A program made the position numbers and the translations under genes. From assembly GCA_949152475.1 (NCBI GenBank), contig OX424566.1, positions 30,046,423 through 30,110,422 of the forward strand: DNA of 64,000 nt, in the 5' to 3' direction. Below the pieces are notes generated by a model that made no database searches, was not told the DNA's origin, and saw nothing but the letters and a program-made list of their open reading frames with translations. Positions within the stretch are counted from its first letter, which is position 1, and the number at the start of each line of letters is the position of its first letter. Positions 37,001-47,825 of the stretch are shown here, in pieces. Origin of the DNA: Terebella lapidaria. Its lineage: Eukaryota; Annelida; Polychaeta; Terebellida; Terebellidae.

Positions 37001-38695
37001 CTGAATGCAGCAATGCAGTGAGTGGCATTGAGGAAGCGAGAGCATCAAACCTTTTGTCATATAAACCTTTTGTTAATCTTTGGCGCATGTATTGAAGAAC
37101 AAGTATGGGATTCGAAACACTACATAGTTCTCAGATAGCCTCTTCCATGTGCCACATTCCTGCATCAAATTAAGTAGGGCCATTACTGGAAAGGAGAAAG
37201 GATTACCAATATGGGTGGATTACAGTGCATACGTGTAACAAAAAACATATTCAGATTCACAGAGTAGCACATTAGCAACAAACCACAGCCATTTGTTTCA
37301 GAAGGACGGCAATTGCATAGATTTTCTCTGATATCACGCACTTTTCCTATATGAGGACATGTAGCATATCTCATATATTCACTTCATTTGACTTGTTGTG
37401 TTCTATCCAGGAGAACCAAATGAAAGATAATACATGATAATAAAAAGAGGTGGAATGGAAAAGTCATTGGTTTGAATTGGAGAAGTCAATGGAATGAATT
37501 CAGTCAAAACACCATGGAGATCCAACATATCAGAGTTGTTGATATGTTTTCGTTCGACTGACCATGAACAGATAGATATTCCATACAAAACAATATTTAA
37601 TTTGAATTGGAGACATCATTAGATAGCCATTCCATTTCATTTTTCAATGGTATAAAACATGTAGTGATCAGTGCAATGAAACCGACACCGTAGGCTATTC
37701 GTCAAGTATACAATCTTAATTCGAGTATATGTAAGTCGCGAAAAATGTGTTTGAGGGGACCCATTTCATAGAGTGTCAACAATGAGGATGATACCTACAT
37801 ATTTACTGGTAACATTATTTTTTTCATTCAGTGAGCCTTAGTTCACAAAATTACATCAGTGTGTGAAGAATATGAATGATTCACATGGGACAAACTAATC
37901 CCATGTGATACAAGGGAGATTCCAGTAATTTGTTGAGTGTTGTCCATGAAAATTAATCTGACTGGCCATAGACAGATAAATATTCAACATATATGTGATC
38001 TGAAGACATAACTGGACTGGTTTTTCAATTTCCTTTCCAATGGTATATAACATGTAATGATCCATGCCATGAACCTGACATAGTAGGCTATTTACCAAGT
38101 ACACCTCCTTATTTCGAACATGCGGAAATCGCGAAAAGTGCATTGAGGGTTACACATGTTTATACTTTGTTGACATGAAGTTCGTCCCTATATTTTTTAA
38201 TATTATCATGTTGCATTTCATTCAGTGGACCCTACTGGGCAAAATGATACCAGTTGGTGAGGGTTCTGTGGGGATACACATGGCTCAAAATGTGCCCAGG
38301 CACTATATGGGTTGTGTCGAGCGATTCGAAGAGTTTTCGATTAAAATTTTGTTTAAACCTATGTAGAAGAGTGAATATTATGTCTACAGTGATGTTTGAT
38401 ATATCATTCGAAAGGTTATTCAATGCCCCTCCTTTTGCTACCTCTTGTGTGAGGATATACCAATCAGGACTGATATTACAGACCTAAAGGCAACCATACC
38501 CCCTAGTGCTTTTTGTCGCGAAAGCGTCGAAAAGCGATTTAGGGTACCTTCAAATAAGTGGTGTAAACACAAAGTGCATCCCTATATTTTCAATGTTAAC
38601 ATTTGATTTCCAACTAAGGACACCCTGGGGCTCCTGAAAAAATATGTTTCGCTGAGTTATGGAGGGGGGGGGGGACCCCCGTAGCCCGTGGCCTA
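34065..38695. mobile_element. Giant fold-back element, TAGGCC ends (4631 bp)
   Basis: The left arm (34065 to about 35985) and right arm (about 37183-38695) are inverted copies beginning TAGGCCGCGGGCTACGGGGG. The spacer is about 1.2 kb. TAT flanks both ends (34062-34064, 38696-38698). The empty site at 31291 has a single TAT, giving a 3-bp target duplication. The left arm contains about three diverged units of roughly 400 bp (landmarks near 34560, 34960 and 35370: CCACTGAATGAA, TTTTCGCGATT, GGAAAGGAAATTGAAA). The right arm has fewer units. Short open frames occur in mirrored pairs and follow the inverted repeat. Superfamily is not clear from the ends. Confidence 0.9.
35986..37182. other. Unique core of the giant fold-back element
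   Basis: This is single-copy sequence between the arms. The longest open frame is 84 codons on the minus strand (36866-36612, containing CPQPEVPIPIGNNGWGLK). It has no recognised domain and may be the remnant of a coding region. Confidence 0.4.
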
Positions 38696-39631
38696 TATGT
38701 AAGTATCAATCTATTGCCACCAATACAGTCAGATTTTGACGATGCCAATATAAACGTGAAATACAACATTTGCAATAGAAACAAATCCCGACCAAATAGT
38801 TCATCCGAAGACACACTGGCGTCATCGGGGGCAGACAGTGTGTTAAATGTAGTTGTTTCCACTGTACACCTGATGGAAATAGTATACAACTGCCCAGCAA
38901 CCTATGAAAATAATTAAGAAATCCGCAAACAAGCCCCATGGAACAGATATATGACAAGTACATCCAATAAACTTTTGATTTTCATCCTATTTACGAGCAC
39001 AGTGTACAATAAAAAATGGTGTTTAGTTACCTCAGTATTTTAACAACCTGGCATGAGTATTGATCAAAATATCATATTCAACATTTATATCATGGCTCGA
39101 AAAAAACTCCCAAAAATATATATAATATCGATTGGCATTACAATACAGTGATCGTTAAAGTGAGACGAATCATTCATGGGTAAATGCTCATGAATAAACA
39201 CTATACAGCTTTTGAAAATTTTAGTTATAATTATAACTGATTGACAATATTTTCCCGAAATTTCTCGATCCAAAAACCACTTGGGGCAAGATTATTCGCC
39301 AGGTGGCGTTGATGTTACAATAACTATTTTGCAAACTGATACGAGCAGCACCTACAGGAACCGAGACAATGAATACACTACATGAAAATAACACCGGCAA
39401 AGACCTGCAAATATATATACAAATAAATCAAGAAGCATATAAAATATGATAACACCACTATATTATATGTCTAGTGCATTTTGTTCAAACCCTTTAAACA
39501 TGTTCAAATGGGCGAAAATACCAGAAATAATGAATTGAGACCTACATAGCACTGTGGAGTATGGGAAACATACTTATTCATTTGAAAAGATGCATATAGA
39601 CTCAGAAAGCTACTTAAAAAAAAACAGAAAA

Positions 39632-39745
39632 CACCCATTGTACTATTGGAAAGTCGGTATTATCGCCTTTTCTCCCTTAAACTGGCCGTGTTAAGGGGGG
39701 GGGGGGGGAAAGGACGATAATGCCGACTTTTCGATAGTGCACTGG
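39632..39745. repeat. 45-bp inverted repeat around a G14 run
   Basis: CACCCATTGTACTATTGG through CGCCTTTTCTCCC (39632-39676) is mirrored by GGAAAGGACGATAATGCCGA through GTGCACTGGGTG (about 39706-39745). The loop holds 14 consecutive Gs at 39695-39708. The left arm also ends the other tandem unit at about 32870-32917, so this inverted repeat may be the terminus of a larger element. Confidence 0.7.
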
Positions 39746-40074
39746 GTGTGTGCTTTCAACCACAGCAACTATTGACGCAGGATAAATTTCTTTTTTTACT
39801 GAGGACTACCATAAAACTTTCATATTACTCACGATTCAACGAGCACACGGCAATGAGGCAATGCAGTTTTATTAATGAGACGATCATGACAATACTACTG
39901 ATAAACATTTGTGAATTACTAAAAATTAGGCCAAGGGCCAAAGATAGTTTACCGGATAATATATGTTTAATATTTCAGATGTTAGCCAGATCACTGGTTA
40001 AATCCAACGTCAAGAGAATATTCCGCATATATAATATTAAGCATATATCATGTCCACAGTTGATTGCTAAGCTG
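39746..40074. other. Unassigned spacer
   Basis: There is a 109-codon open frame on the plus strand (39748-40077) with no recognised domain. It may well be chance in this AT-rich sequence. Confidence 0.35.
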
Positions 40075-41750
40075 TAAATTCAATAATCAGAGAGATATTA
40101 GCAATTTTGTGCTGTAGCCCTGAAGATGAAGGCAAAGGTCAAATTCAAGGTCATCAGAATATTTGGCGCATAACACTTCCTATATGTCCTTCATTGATTC
40201 CCACACTATGAAGTCAATAAGTGAGACATTAGCCATTTTGTCCTGTCACCGTGAAAATCAGGTCAAAGGAAACTCGAAAATAAGGTCATTGGTCAAGTCG
40301 AGGTCGCGAGAATATTCAGCATATATCATTCGGAGTTTGACCACAATTGATTATTAAGCTGTAAAGTTGATAATAAGATATTAGCCATTCGTGATCTGAC
40401 CTTGAAAATGTGGTCAAAAATCAAGTTCAAGGTCATGAGATATTCAGCATATATCATTTCCTGTTCGCAGTTGATTCCTATCCTAAGCTGCAAAGTCGAT
40501 AACAAGCGAGATATTAGCCATTTTGTTCTCTGACCTGGAAAATGAGGTTAAAGGTCAAATTCAAGGTCACCAAAATATTCAGCACATATCATTCCCTATA
40601 TGTTCACCATCAAATCCTAAGCTGTAAAGTCGAAAATAAGCAAGATATTAGCCATTTTGTGCTCTGACCTTGAAAGTTAGTTCAAGGTCAAATTCAATGT
40701 CATCAAAATATTCAGTGTATATCATTTTTATATCATATCAATATGTCCACAATTGGTTCCCAAGCCATAAAGTCAAAACATGAGCAAAATCTTAGCCATT
40801 TTGTCCTTTGACTTTGAAAATGAGGTTAAAGGTCGAATTCAAGGTCATGGCAATATTCAGTGTATATCATTTTCTATACGTTCACAATTGATTTCTAAGC
40901 TGTAAAATCGATAATAAGGGAGATATTAGTCATTTTGTCCTGTGCCGTTTAAATTTAGGTCCAAGGTTAAATTGAAGGTCATGAGAATAATCTGTATATA
41001 TAATTTCCTATATGTTCATAATTGATTTCTAAGCTGTAAAGTCTATTAGAAGCGAGATATTAGCCATTTTGTCCTGTGACCTAAAAAATTAGGTTAAAGG
41101 TAAAATTCAAGGTCATGACAATATTCAGAAAATAACATTTCCTATATGTTCACAATTGATTCCTAAGCTGTAAAGTCGATAATAAGCGAGATATTAGCCA
41201 TTTTGTGCTCTTGACCTTGAAAATAAGGTCATTGGGTCAAATTCAAGGTCACGAGAATATTCTGCATACATGTATATCATTTCCTATATGTCCACAATTG
41301 ATTCCTGAGTTGTAAAATCGATAATAAGTGAGATATCAGCCATTTTGTCCTGTGACCTTGAAAATTAGGTCAAAGGTCAAATTCAAGTCATGACAATAAT
41401 CTGCATATATCATTTCCTATATGTTCATAATTGATTCCTAAGCTGTAAAGTCCATAACAAGCGAGATATTAGCCATTTTGTTCTGTGACCTTGAAAATGA
41501 GGTCAAAGGTCAAATTCAAGGTCATCAGAATATTCAGTATATATCATTCCCTGTATGTCCACGATTGATTGATAAGCTGTAAAGTCGATAATAAGCGAGA
41601 TATAAGCCATTTGTGCTCTGACCTTGAAACTGAGGTCAGAGGTCAAATTCAAGGTCACGAGAATATTCAGCATATATCATTTCCTATACGTCCACAATTG
41701 ATTCCTAATCTCTAATCTCAATATTAAGTGAGATATTAGGCATAATGTGT
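40075..41750. repeat. 135-bp satellite, about 12 units, rich in AGGTCA
   Basis: Units of about 135 bp repeat the order: AAGCTGTAAAGTCGATAATA, GAGATATTAGCCATTTTGT, TGACCTTGAAAATGAGGTCA, AGGTCAAATTCAAGGTCA, ATATTCAGCATATATCATTT, CACAATTGATTCC. Unit starts fall near 40075, 40208, 40361, 40488, 40622, 40765, 40900, 41034, 41169, 41310, 41443 and 41578, with a partial unit at about 41712. Divergence between units is noticeable, so the array is not freshly amplified. Most units hold a TGACCTTGA facing a TCAAGGTCA. Confidence 0.92.
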
Positions 41751-42525
41751 CCCTTTATAAAGCATAGGAGAATTTAATATGGGAAAACCCAATTTGGGCC
41801 GAGTTTGGGCCAAAATGACCCACTTCGAGCGATTCAAGCGCAACGAAATTTATAGATATCATAGGAGTACATATAAGGAGTGGTATATATCAAAAAGAAA
41901 AAAGTTACCGAACAAATTTTGAGAAAATGGCCGCCAAAGTCCAAAATCAGGCATTTTTCGTTGAAAACGGCCACCATTTTGAAAAAAATGCAAGAATAAA
42001 AAAACTAAAAATTACCTCCTTCTTGGATTATTTTCAAGCATTTCTGTGCAAAATTTCAGAAAAATTTGCCCGTAAACAAAAAAGACAAAAATGTGGACGA
42101 CGACGGACGCAACGCCATGCCAATAGGTTATCGGACCATAGGTCCGGTAATCTAAAAAGCCTATCCACAGGATGGCAACGGACTAACACTCAACAGTTCC
42201 ATAAGTCACAACTCATCATATATCCTATGTAAGACAAATTATTGACACAACGAAAGAATCTACTGACGAACACAGAACATTTTATTTATCATCCCATGAA
42301 AAAATGTTATTATCCCATGAATTATCCCGGGCAGTATCCAACATGACACTGAACGAAGATTCCACACGTTCTAAAGTTGAGTGTATCGCCGAAACGTCAT
42401 GCACATTGATATTAAAGAGGAGCGTGATGAAAAGAATCACCGGTTGGAATTTCTTTCACTATGATGTGACCAATCTGTAGGAGTAGCAATATGAAGCATT
42501 GTAATTGGTGTTAACTGACGCAGAA
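41751..42525. other. Downstream flank of the satellite, repeat-like
   Basis: It contains GAAAATGGCCGCC / ACGGCCACCATTTTGAA pairs (41925-41985) and a GTGGACGACGACGGACGC stretch (about 42093-42110). The latter reads like the end of a dispersed invertebrate repeat, from memory only. The open frame at 41927-42232 has no recognised domain. Confidence 0.4.
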
Positions 42526-43575
42526 TCTGGCGGCCGCCACTTAATTATCTGGCGGCCGCCACTCAATTATCTGGCGGCCGCCACATAATTATCTGGCGGC
42601 CGCCACATAATTATCTGTAGGAGGTGGCTTGAAATATGAGGAGATCCTTGTCAAGCAATATACATATAGCTAATTAGGCCCTAGTATCCCAATAAAAGTC
42701 GTGACATACTGTATTAATGACAATACTGTTTTAATGAGACAATGATATATTAGGTATTGTGGGGAGGGGGGGGGGGGGTTGTTGACATGCAAATTATTCA
42801 ACAAAACTTAACTTTCACACTTAGCATTATATAAGGATCATCAATGAATTCATGTTATTTGTTGTGGCCATGGCAACTGGGCCCTCTGCAATTATGGTTG
42901 CTACCATCGATATATAGGTTAAAGGAAACAAATAAAAACAGTGCATATTCGACGGTGGTGACAAATATTCGTCGAATTATCTGATTAATATTGTGTGTTC
43001 CTTCTTTTCTTAGTTTTTTTCCCCTATGGATTATGTATTGAAAGTTGCCCTATGGTCCATAATACCAATAAATGACATGAAAATATGTACATTTCATCCC
43101 CCAAACAAATATTGAAATTCGTTAATTTTATTGAGGCATTCTTGGGCCATATATGTTACAATATGAATCGGCATTGACCGATCAGAGTCACTTTGCATGT
43201 GACTAACGCGCACCACTCCTATGGGATGCTGGTATTCGAAGAGGGGGGGGGGGGGGGGGAGAAGATTTTTTTTTAAAATCCCAGGTTAGTAACTTGATAA
43301 TATCGACTTAGTATATCGATAATGTATCTCAAATAAAATGTAAATTTTATTTTAAAATGAATTTCTATGGATAGACCAAAATGCTGTGTTAAAGCACTAA
43401 ATAAGTGGCGGCCGCCAGATAATTAAGTGGCGGCCGCCATATAATTAAGTGGCGGCCGCCAGATAATTATGTGGCGGCCGCCAGATAATTAAGTGGCGGC
43501 TGCCAGATAATTAAGTGGCGGCCGCCAGATAATTATGTGGCGGCCGCCAGATAGTTATGTGGCGGCCGCCACTTA
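42526..43575. mobile_element. Possible fold-back element with NotI-palindrome arrays (about 1.05 kb)
   Basis: Four 22-bp units (TCTGGCGGCCGCCACATAAT type) lie at 42526-42615. Eight 22-bp units in the opposite orientation (GTGGCGGCCGCCAGATAATT) lie at 43403-43575. Each unit is centred on GGCGGCCGCC, which contains a NotI site; 11 of the 12 are intact. The mirrored arrays enclose about 790 bp of AT-rich sequence with G-runs at about 42765 and 43243-43259. I could not find a target-site duplication, so the exact ends and the mobile status are inferred from the layout. Confidence 0.65.
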
Positions 43576-45660
43576 AATATATTTTCACACCTGGCACTAA
43601 CGGTCTTCCGTAATAATGTGTATGAAATCAAAACTGGCATTTCGTGTGTGTAGTGCGTTATTTAAATGCAAAACTAGAGTAAAATATATTTCTTCATGTT
43701 TAATGAAATGATTACCCATCAATGTTGAATGTCATAAATTATGCATTCTAAAACATTACTTAATGCGACCATTCAATAATATTGTTCATATTGAATAGTT
43801 ACCATTAGGACTCTTTTGGTTCTGTTTGTGTGTCTGCTGTAATTACAATATAATGATGCATCATTTGCGGAGAACGTGTTGTCCTTATGTCCTGCCCTTA
43901 ATGCTCAACGCTAATTGGTTTTCCCTGAAATCAATCTTGTTTGAACACCTTCTGGTTCGATCTACACAATCGTCAAACTGGTCGTGTGACAGTCATTGAT
44001 TTCTAATGCGAGGGATCCAGCTAAGCGTTCCCAGTGTTCTTGTGTAAAATGATTATTTGACATGCACTCGAGTATCAATAAGTTACATTACTATGACTAT
44101 GTTCATTTATCGTTGTTTCATACTGTGTTACAACTATTTTGCATCACTGTGCATTCTTTTGATGACTTATGGAATACACTTGCAGTCAAATTGCACTATT
44201 TGCACTCTGACCTCACGAAATCACCCACAGGGGGTGATGGATTCTGTGAATTAATTTCCTCATCAGTGGCTTACTTTTCAGTTCAGCCCTTGTCATCAAG
44301 TAAATTCATAACAAATTAACAACGTTTGGGCAGTTTTGTAGTTATGGACATATTCCATATGTCAACAAGATGATTCATCTCTTTCAGAGCTGGTATTTTA
44401 TGACATCTAGGTTTCTTGTTTGCATACTAAATAATCTCAAAACCGGACTTGCGCTGAATAAGTCAATTTACACAATACAGTTTGGACGTTCCCTTGAGAT
44501 GAATATGGATTAAAATCACATAGATAATACATTTTCACAATATATTAGTTTCTATTCGTGATCATTATGTGTGCGGGGGTCAATTCACACTTTTCAGTTT
44601 GAAACGTGACCTTGCGATTTACCACGTCTGGTCATGCGATGTCAAATTCAAGGCCACTGACACCACAGCATCGGAAAATTCCGCTGCATTTAGGCACAGC
44701 ACAGCTAAATATGCAACAGCTATCGACGTAGGATAAACTTAATGTTTTGTATATCAAGACCTTGAACGTTCATTTCATCAGCATACTTCTGAATGTGCTC
44801 CAGATGCATAAAAGCCAATATTTATATTTTTAAGTACATGTTTATTCATGATAACTGCTATTTACGTGTTTTTGTTGAATAGGTTGTTTCAGAAATTCAG
44901 CACGTTAATTCACATTGCAAAAATATCCTATGAGCTCCATACAAGTCAGGCCAGTGTGATTTGTTGAAATTGGAATGCCGCATGTTCGTGGGACGTGACA
45001 TGTAAATAAGATCATCATATCAACATCGAATAATATTACCAGCTGCAATTGTCTGTCAGATTGTCTTTCTAAGGGCTCTTTTTCCGTGCTTTGGTTGGTA
45101 TAAACAACATCATGATGCATTATTAAATAATATCTCTCGTTTTCTTGGAAAATGCTGGCTTTATTGCGTGACCTTAGTGCTCAACTCTAATTGAATCAGA
45201 CCAGATTATTTTTCGAAAACTGTTCAGTTCATTCGAATAGGTCAGGTGACAGTTATAGAGTCATGAAGCGAAAGACAGGAAGCACGGTAGTCCTGAAGAC
45301 GTACTTGTCATTGCCCACTGCCTGCTGCTCAAACTTACACATCCATAGGTTTTAATCTCTTACGTGTCGGTTAGTTGTGAAGACATTTACGGATTATTGA
45401 TGCTAGTTAATGCTATTACCTAATTACCTGTTTTCCATGTTTTTTAATGTTCTACCAAAACAATGTAATATTAATTGTAAAATGGAAATGTCCAGATTGC
45501 AGCATTGTTTGATCATAACTTTACATAAAGCTTGTACTACAAGCTTTAATTTTACAAGCTTTAATTATTATATATATTACGAACATACTAGACAAAACAA
45601 GCTCCTATCTAGATATACAATGCATGCTATCTCGTTTATTCACCACACTTAACTATATTG
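43576..45660. repeat. Diverged members of the segmental-duplication A family
   Basis: Stretches at about 43870-44010 and 45140-45420 resemble 29030-29450 (for example GAAAATGCTGGC, GCTAATTGG, CTCATTGCC-type words in order), and 44340-44420 resembles 25375-25470. I recognise no gene. Confidence 0.5.
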
Positions 45661-45934
45661 TCGATCATTCATTCTTTGACGCAAAACATTTCAACCCTGT
45701 GGGTTAAACTTTGCTTCATCTTAGCCCCTGGCTCATCGACCAGATCTGTATGTAGGGCTGGTAAGTTTATTGTGTAATTCCAGTGACAAAAAACATATAA
45801 TGTATGTGTTTTAAATTATTGCTGGTAAAATGCTAAGACCAACGTTTAGTCACGTGCTCACGTGAGTTTACATTTTCAGGAGAATAATAAGTTCATGTTT
45901 GGAATCAATATTCATCAATACCCAGTAATTGCTG
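45661..45934. repeat. 270-bp repeat, partner at 59805-60105
   Basis: GATCATTCATTCTTT, AAACTTTGCTTCATCTTAGC, CTGTATGTAGGGCTGGTAAG and GTTTAGTCACGTGCTCACGT occur in the same order in both places. Both copies contain CTGGTAAGT, a consensus splice donor. Homology stops where the piggyBac coding sequence begins, so this may be a 5' exon or intron of the piggyBac element kept alone at the other site. Confidence 0.7.
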
Positions 45935-45937
45935 TCA

Positions 45938-47825
45938 ATGTGCCGCAGTTTGATCGACCAACAGGTGCGACGTTCGAGTTGCCGGCCGGTGCCCGGGAGA
46001 GTTTTTCCCTATGGCGTTGATGGACTTGATCGTCCAGGAAACCAACCGGTATGGCGATGCAGCTGGTGATGACGGGTGGAGACCAACCACAGTGGCTGAG
46101 ATGTTGGCCTTCCTTGGGATATTCGTTGTCATGTCGATCATCCCCGTCCCAGAATACTCGCTTATGTGGTGCAGACGGAAATTATTCCGCATCCCTGCTG
46201 TCCGCGAAATCATGACCATTCACAGGTACATGACTAAGTCCTACATCTATATAGCCCAGAGAAATGAGTTATATATGCCTATACCTAAAGGCATTATTAC
46301 TAATTGAATTCAATTGAGGTCTAATGTAATTTAGGTAATGAACATTCGATTATTAGTTTATCGTCCTCACCCTCACTCATAATTCCAAACAGAGGAGATA
46401 ATACTATAGACTGTTTTTGCTTGTTTTTGTGTGGGCAATCATGAATTTGATCTAGGTTTCCTTGTAGATACTGTTGCACAAAAATTATATTATAAAAAAG
46501 ATCTAATTAGTTCTGAAGGGCATTAGAGCGAATATGTGCCAGAAATTTATTATTCTGACTGCAAGAATTTTGGGGGGGAATTAGAAATAGGCAAAATTAT
46601 TTTTTGAAAGAAGATAATTTATTTCTAACACCAGTGATATATTGCAAAATTATTATTTTTATTCAGATTTGAACAACTCTGCAAATACTTCCATGTACAC
46701 GGTGTCCGAGACAATCCACCAAGAGGCCAGGCTGGACATGACAAACTCTGTCATGTCAGACCAGTTTACGATGAGTTATTGAGATGCTGCCTGAACAATT
46801 ATGCCCCACACCAACAACAGAGCATCGATGAAGGCATGATTGCGTTCAACGGCAGACTCTCCTTCAGGCAGTACCTTCCGGCCAATCCCGTCAAGTTCGG
46901 AATCAAGGTGTGGATACGGGCCGACTCCACGAACGGATATGTGCACGAGTTTCATATCTACACTGGCGCTGTGGATCAGGCGGGTAACCAGCGTGCGGAA
47001 CTTGGTTTGGCTGCTCGTGGTGTGACAGACTTGACACGCCGTCTCATCGGAGGGAACTTCCATGTTTATGTGGACAATTTCTTTTCAAGTGTGGCACTTT
47101 TCTTGAGTTTGTTGAAAGACAACATCTTTGCATGCAGGACGGCCAGGTCAAACCGGCGCGGGTTTCCAGCAGCGCTCGAGCCGAAGAATGTCGTACGCGT
47201 GCGCGGACAGAAGAAGATCTTGCAGAAGGGTAAAGTAGTTGCTGTGGCATGGCGAGACAAGGAGGTTGTACGCTTCCTTGCCACTAATTCCAGTGGAGTA
47301 GTATCTACCCAGATTCAGCGACGAGCAAGGAATGGTGTGGCAATAGATGTGGACTGCCCCCAGATTGTCCACAACTATCAGAAGTACATGGCAAGAGTGG
47401 ACAAGGCTGACCAGGCGAGGATGAAGTACAGTACTGCAAGGAAGGCCCGCAAGTGATGGAAGTACTTGTTCTGGTGTTTGTTTGATGTTTATGTCTGCAA
47501 CGCTCTTCTTTGTATGTCGGAGTCCCCCAATCATGTCCTGACAACACGCCGAGGTCGCCCGAAACGTCGTCGACAGTTGGACTTCCGCATGGCGTTGGCT
47601 GAGCAACTCATCGCAGGCTTAAGAGGGTCCAGGAAACGCCTTGCTCCTTCGAACGTGGACACTGAGGGGAGGTACCACTGGCCTGGTAAATTTGACAAGC
47701 CACGACGTTGCAAGCATTGCCACACTCAGGGTCGTCGTCACGAGGTCAAGATGGGTTGCGAGCAGTGTCAGGTCCACCTGTGTATGGACTGCTTCGAGGC
47801 TTTCCATGCCAGTGTTGAGGAGTGA
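45938..47825 (+). pseudogene. piggyBac transposase, one intron, in-frame TGA
   Basis: It encodes a DDE/D transposase of the piggyBac family (TTAA target). A canonical intron, GTACAT...TTATTCAG, spans 46226-46666, and splicing joins IMTIHR to FEQLCKYFHV in frame. Catalytic aspartates of the family appear in SIDEGMIAFNGR, VYVDNFFSS and ARVDKADQ. A cysteine/histidine-rich tail (CKHCHTQGRRHEV, CEQCQVHLCMDC) ends the protein, as is usual for piggyBac. The frame is broken by TGA at 47454-47456, within RKARK*WKYLFW, probably from a TGG tryptophan codon. Near 46000 the frame of the start (FDRPTGATFELP) does not continue into FFPMALMDLIVQETNRY without a small shift. Usual N-terminal acidic region and start codon are not seen. 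Element ends and TTAA were not located. Confidence 0.9.
46226..46666 (+). other. Intron in the piggyBac gene
   Basis: The GT donor at 46226 follows CACAG, and the AG acceptor at 46665-46666 is preceded by a T-rich tract. Removing 441 bp keeps the transposase frame exactly. Confidence 0.8.

Larger units (their letters stand above)
32931..39682. repeat. 2.1 kb tandem unit, copy 2 (split by a giant fold-back element)
   Basis: The parts 32931-34064 and 38696-39682 together match copy 1 at 30170-32917 minus its MITE. The copies are nearly identical, so both the duplication and the two later insertions are young. Confidence 0.9.

Noticed and set aside
40075-41750. CRISPR-like array
   Set aside because: Units are 135 bp, with no short conserved repeat separated by unique spacers, and the setting is eukaryotic.
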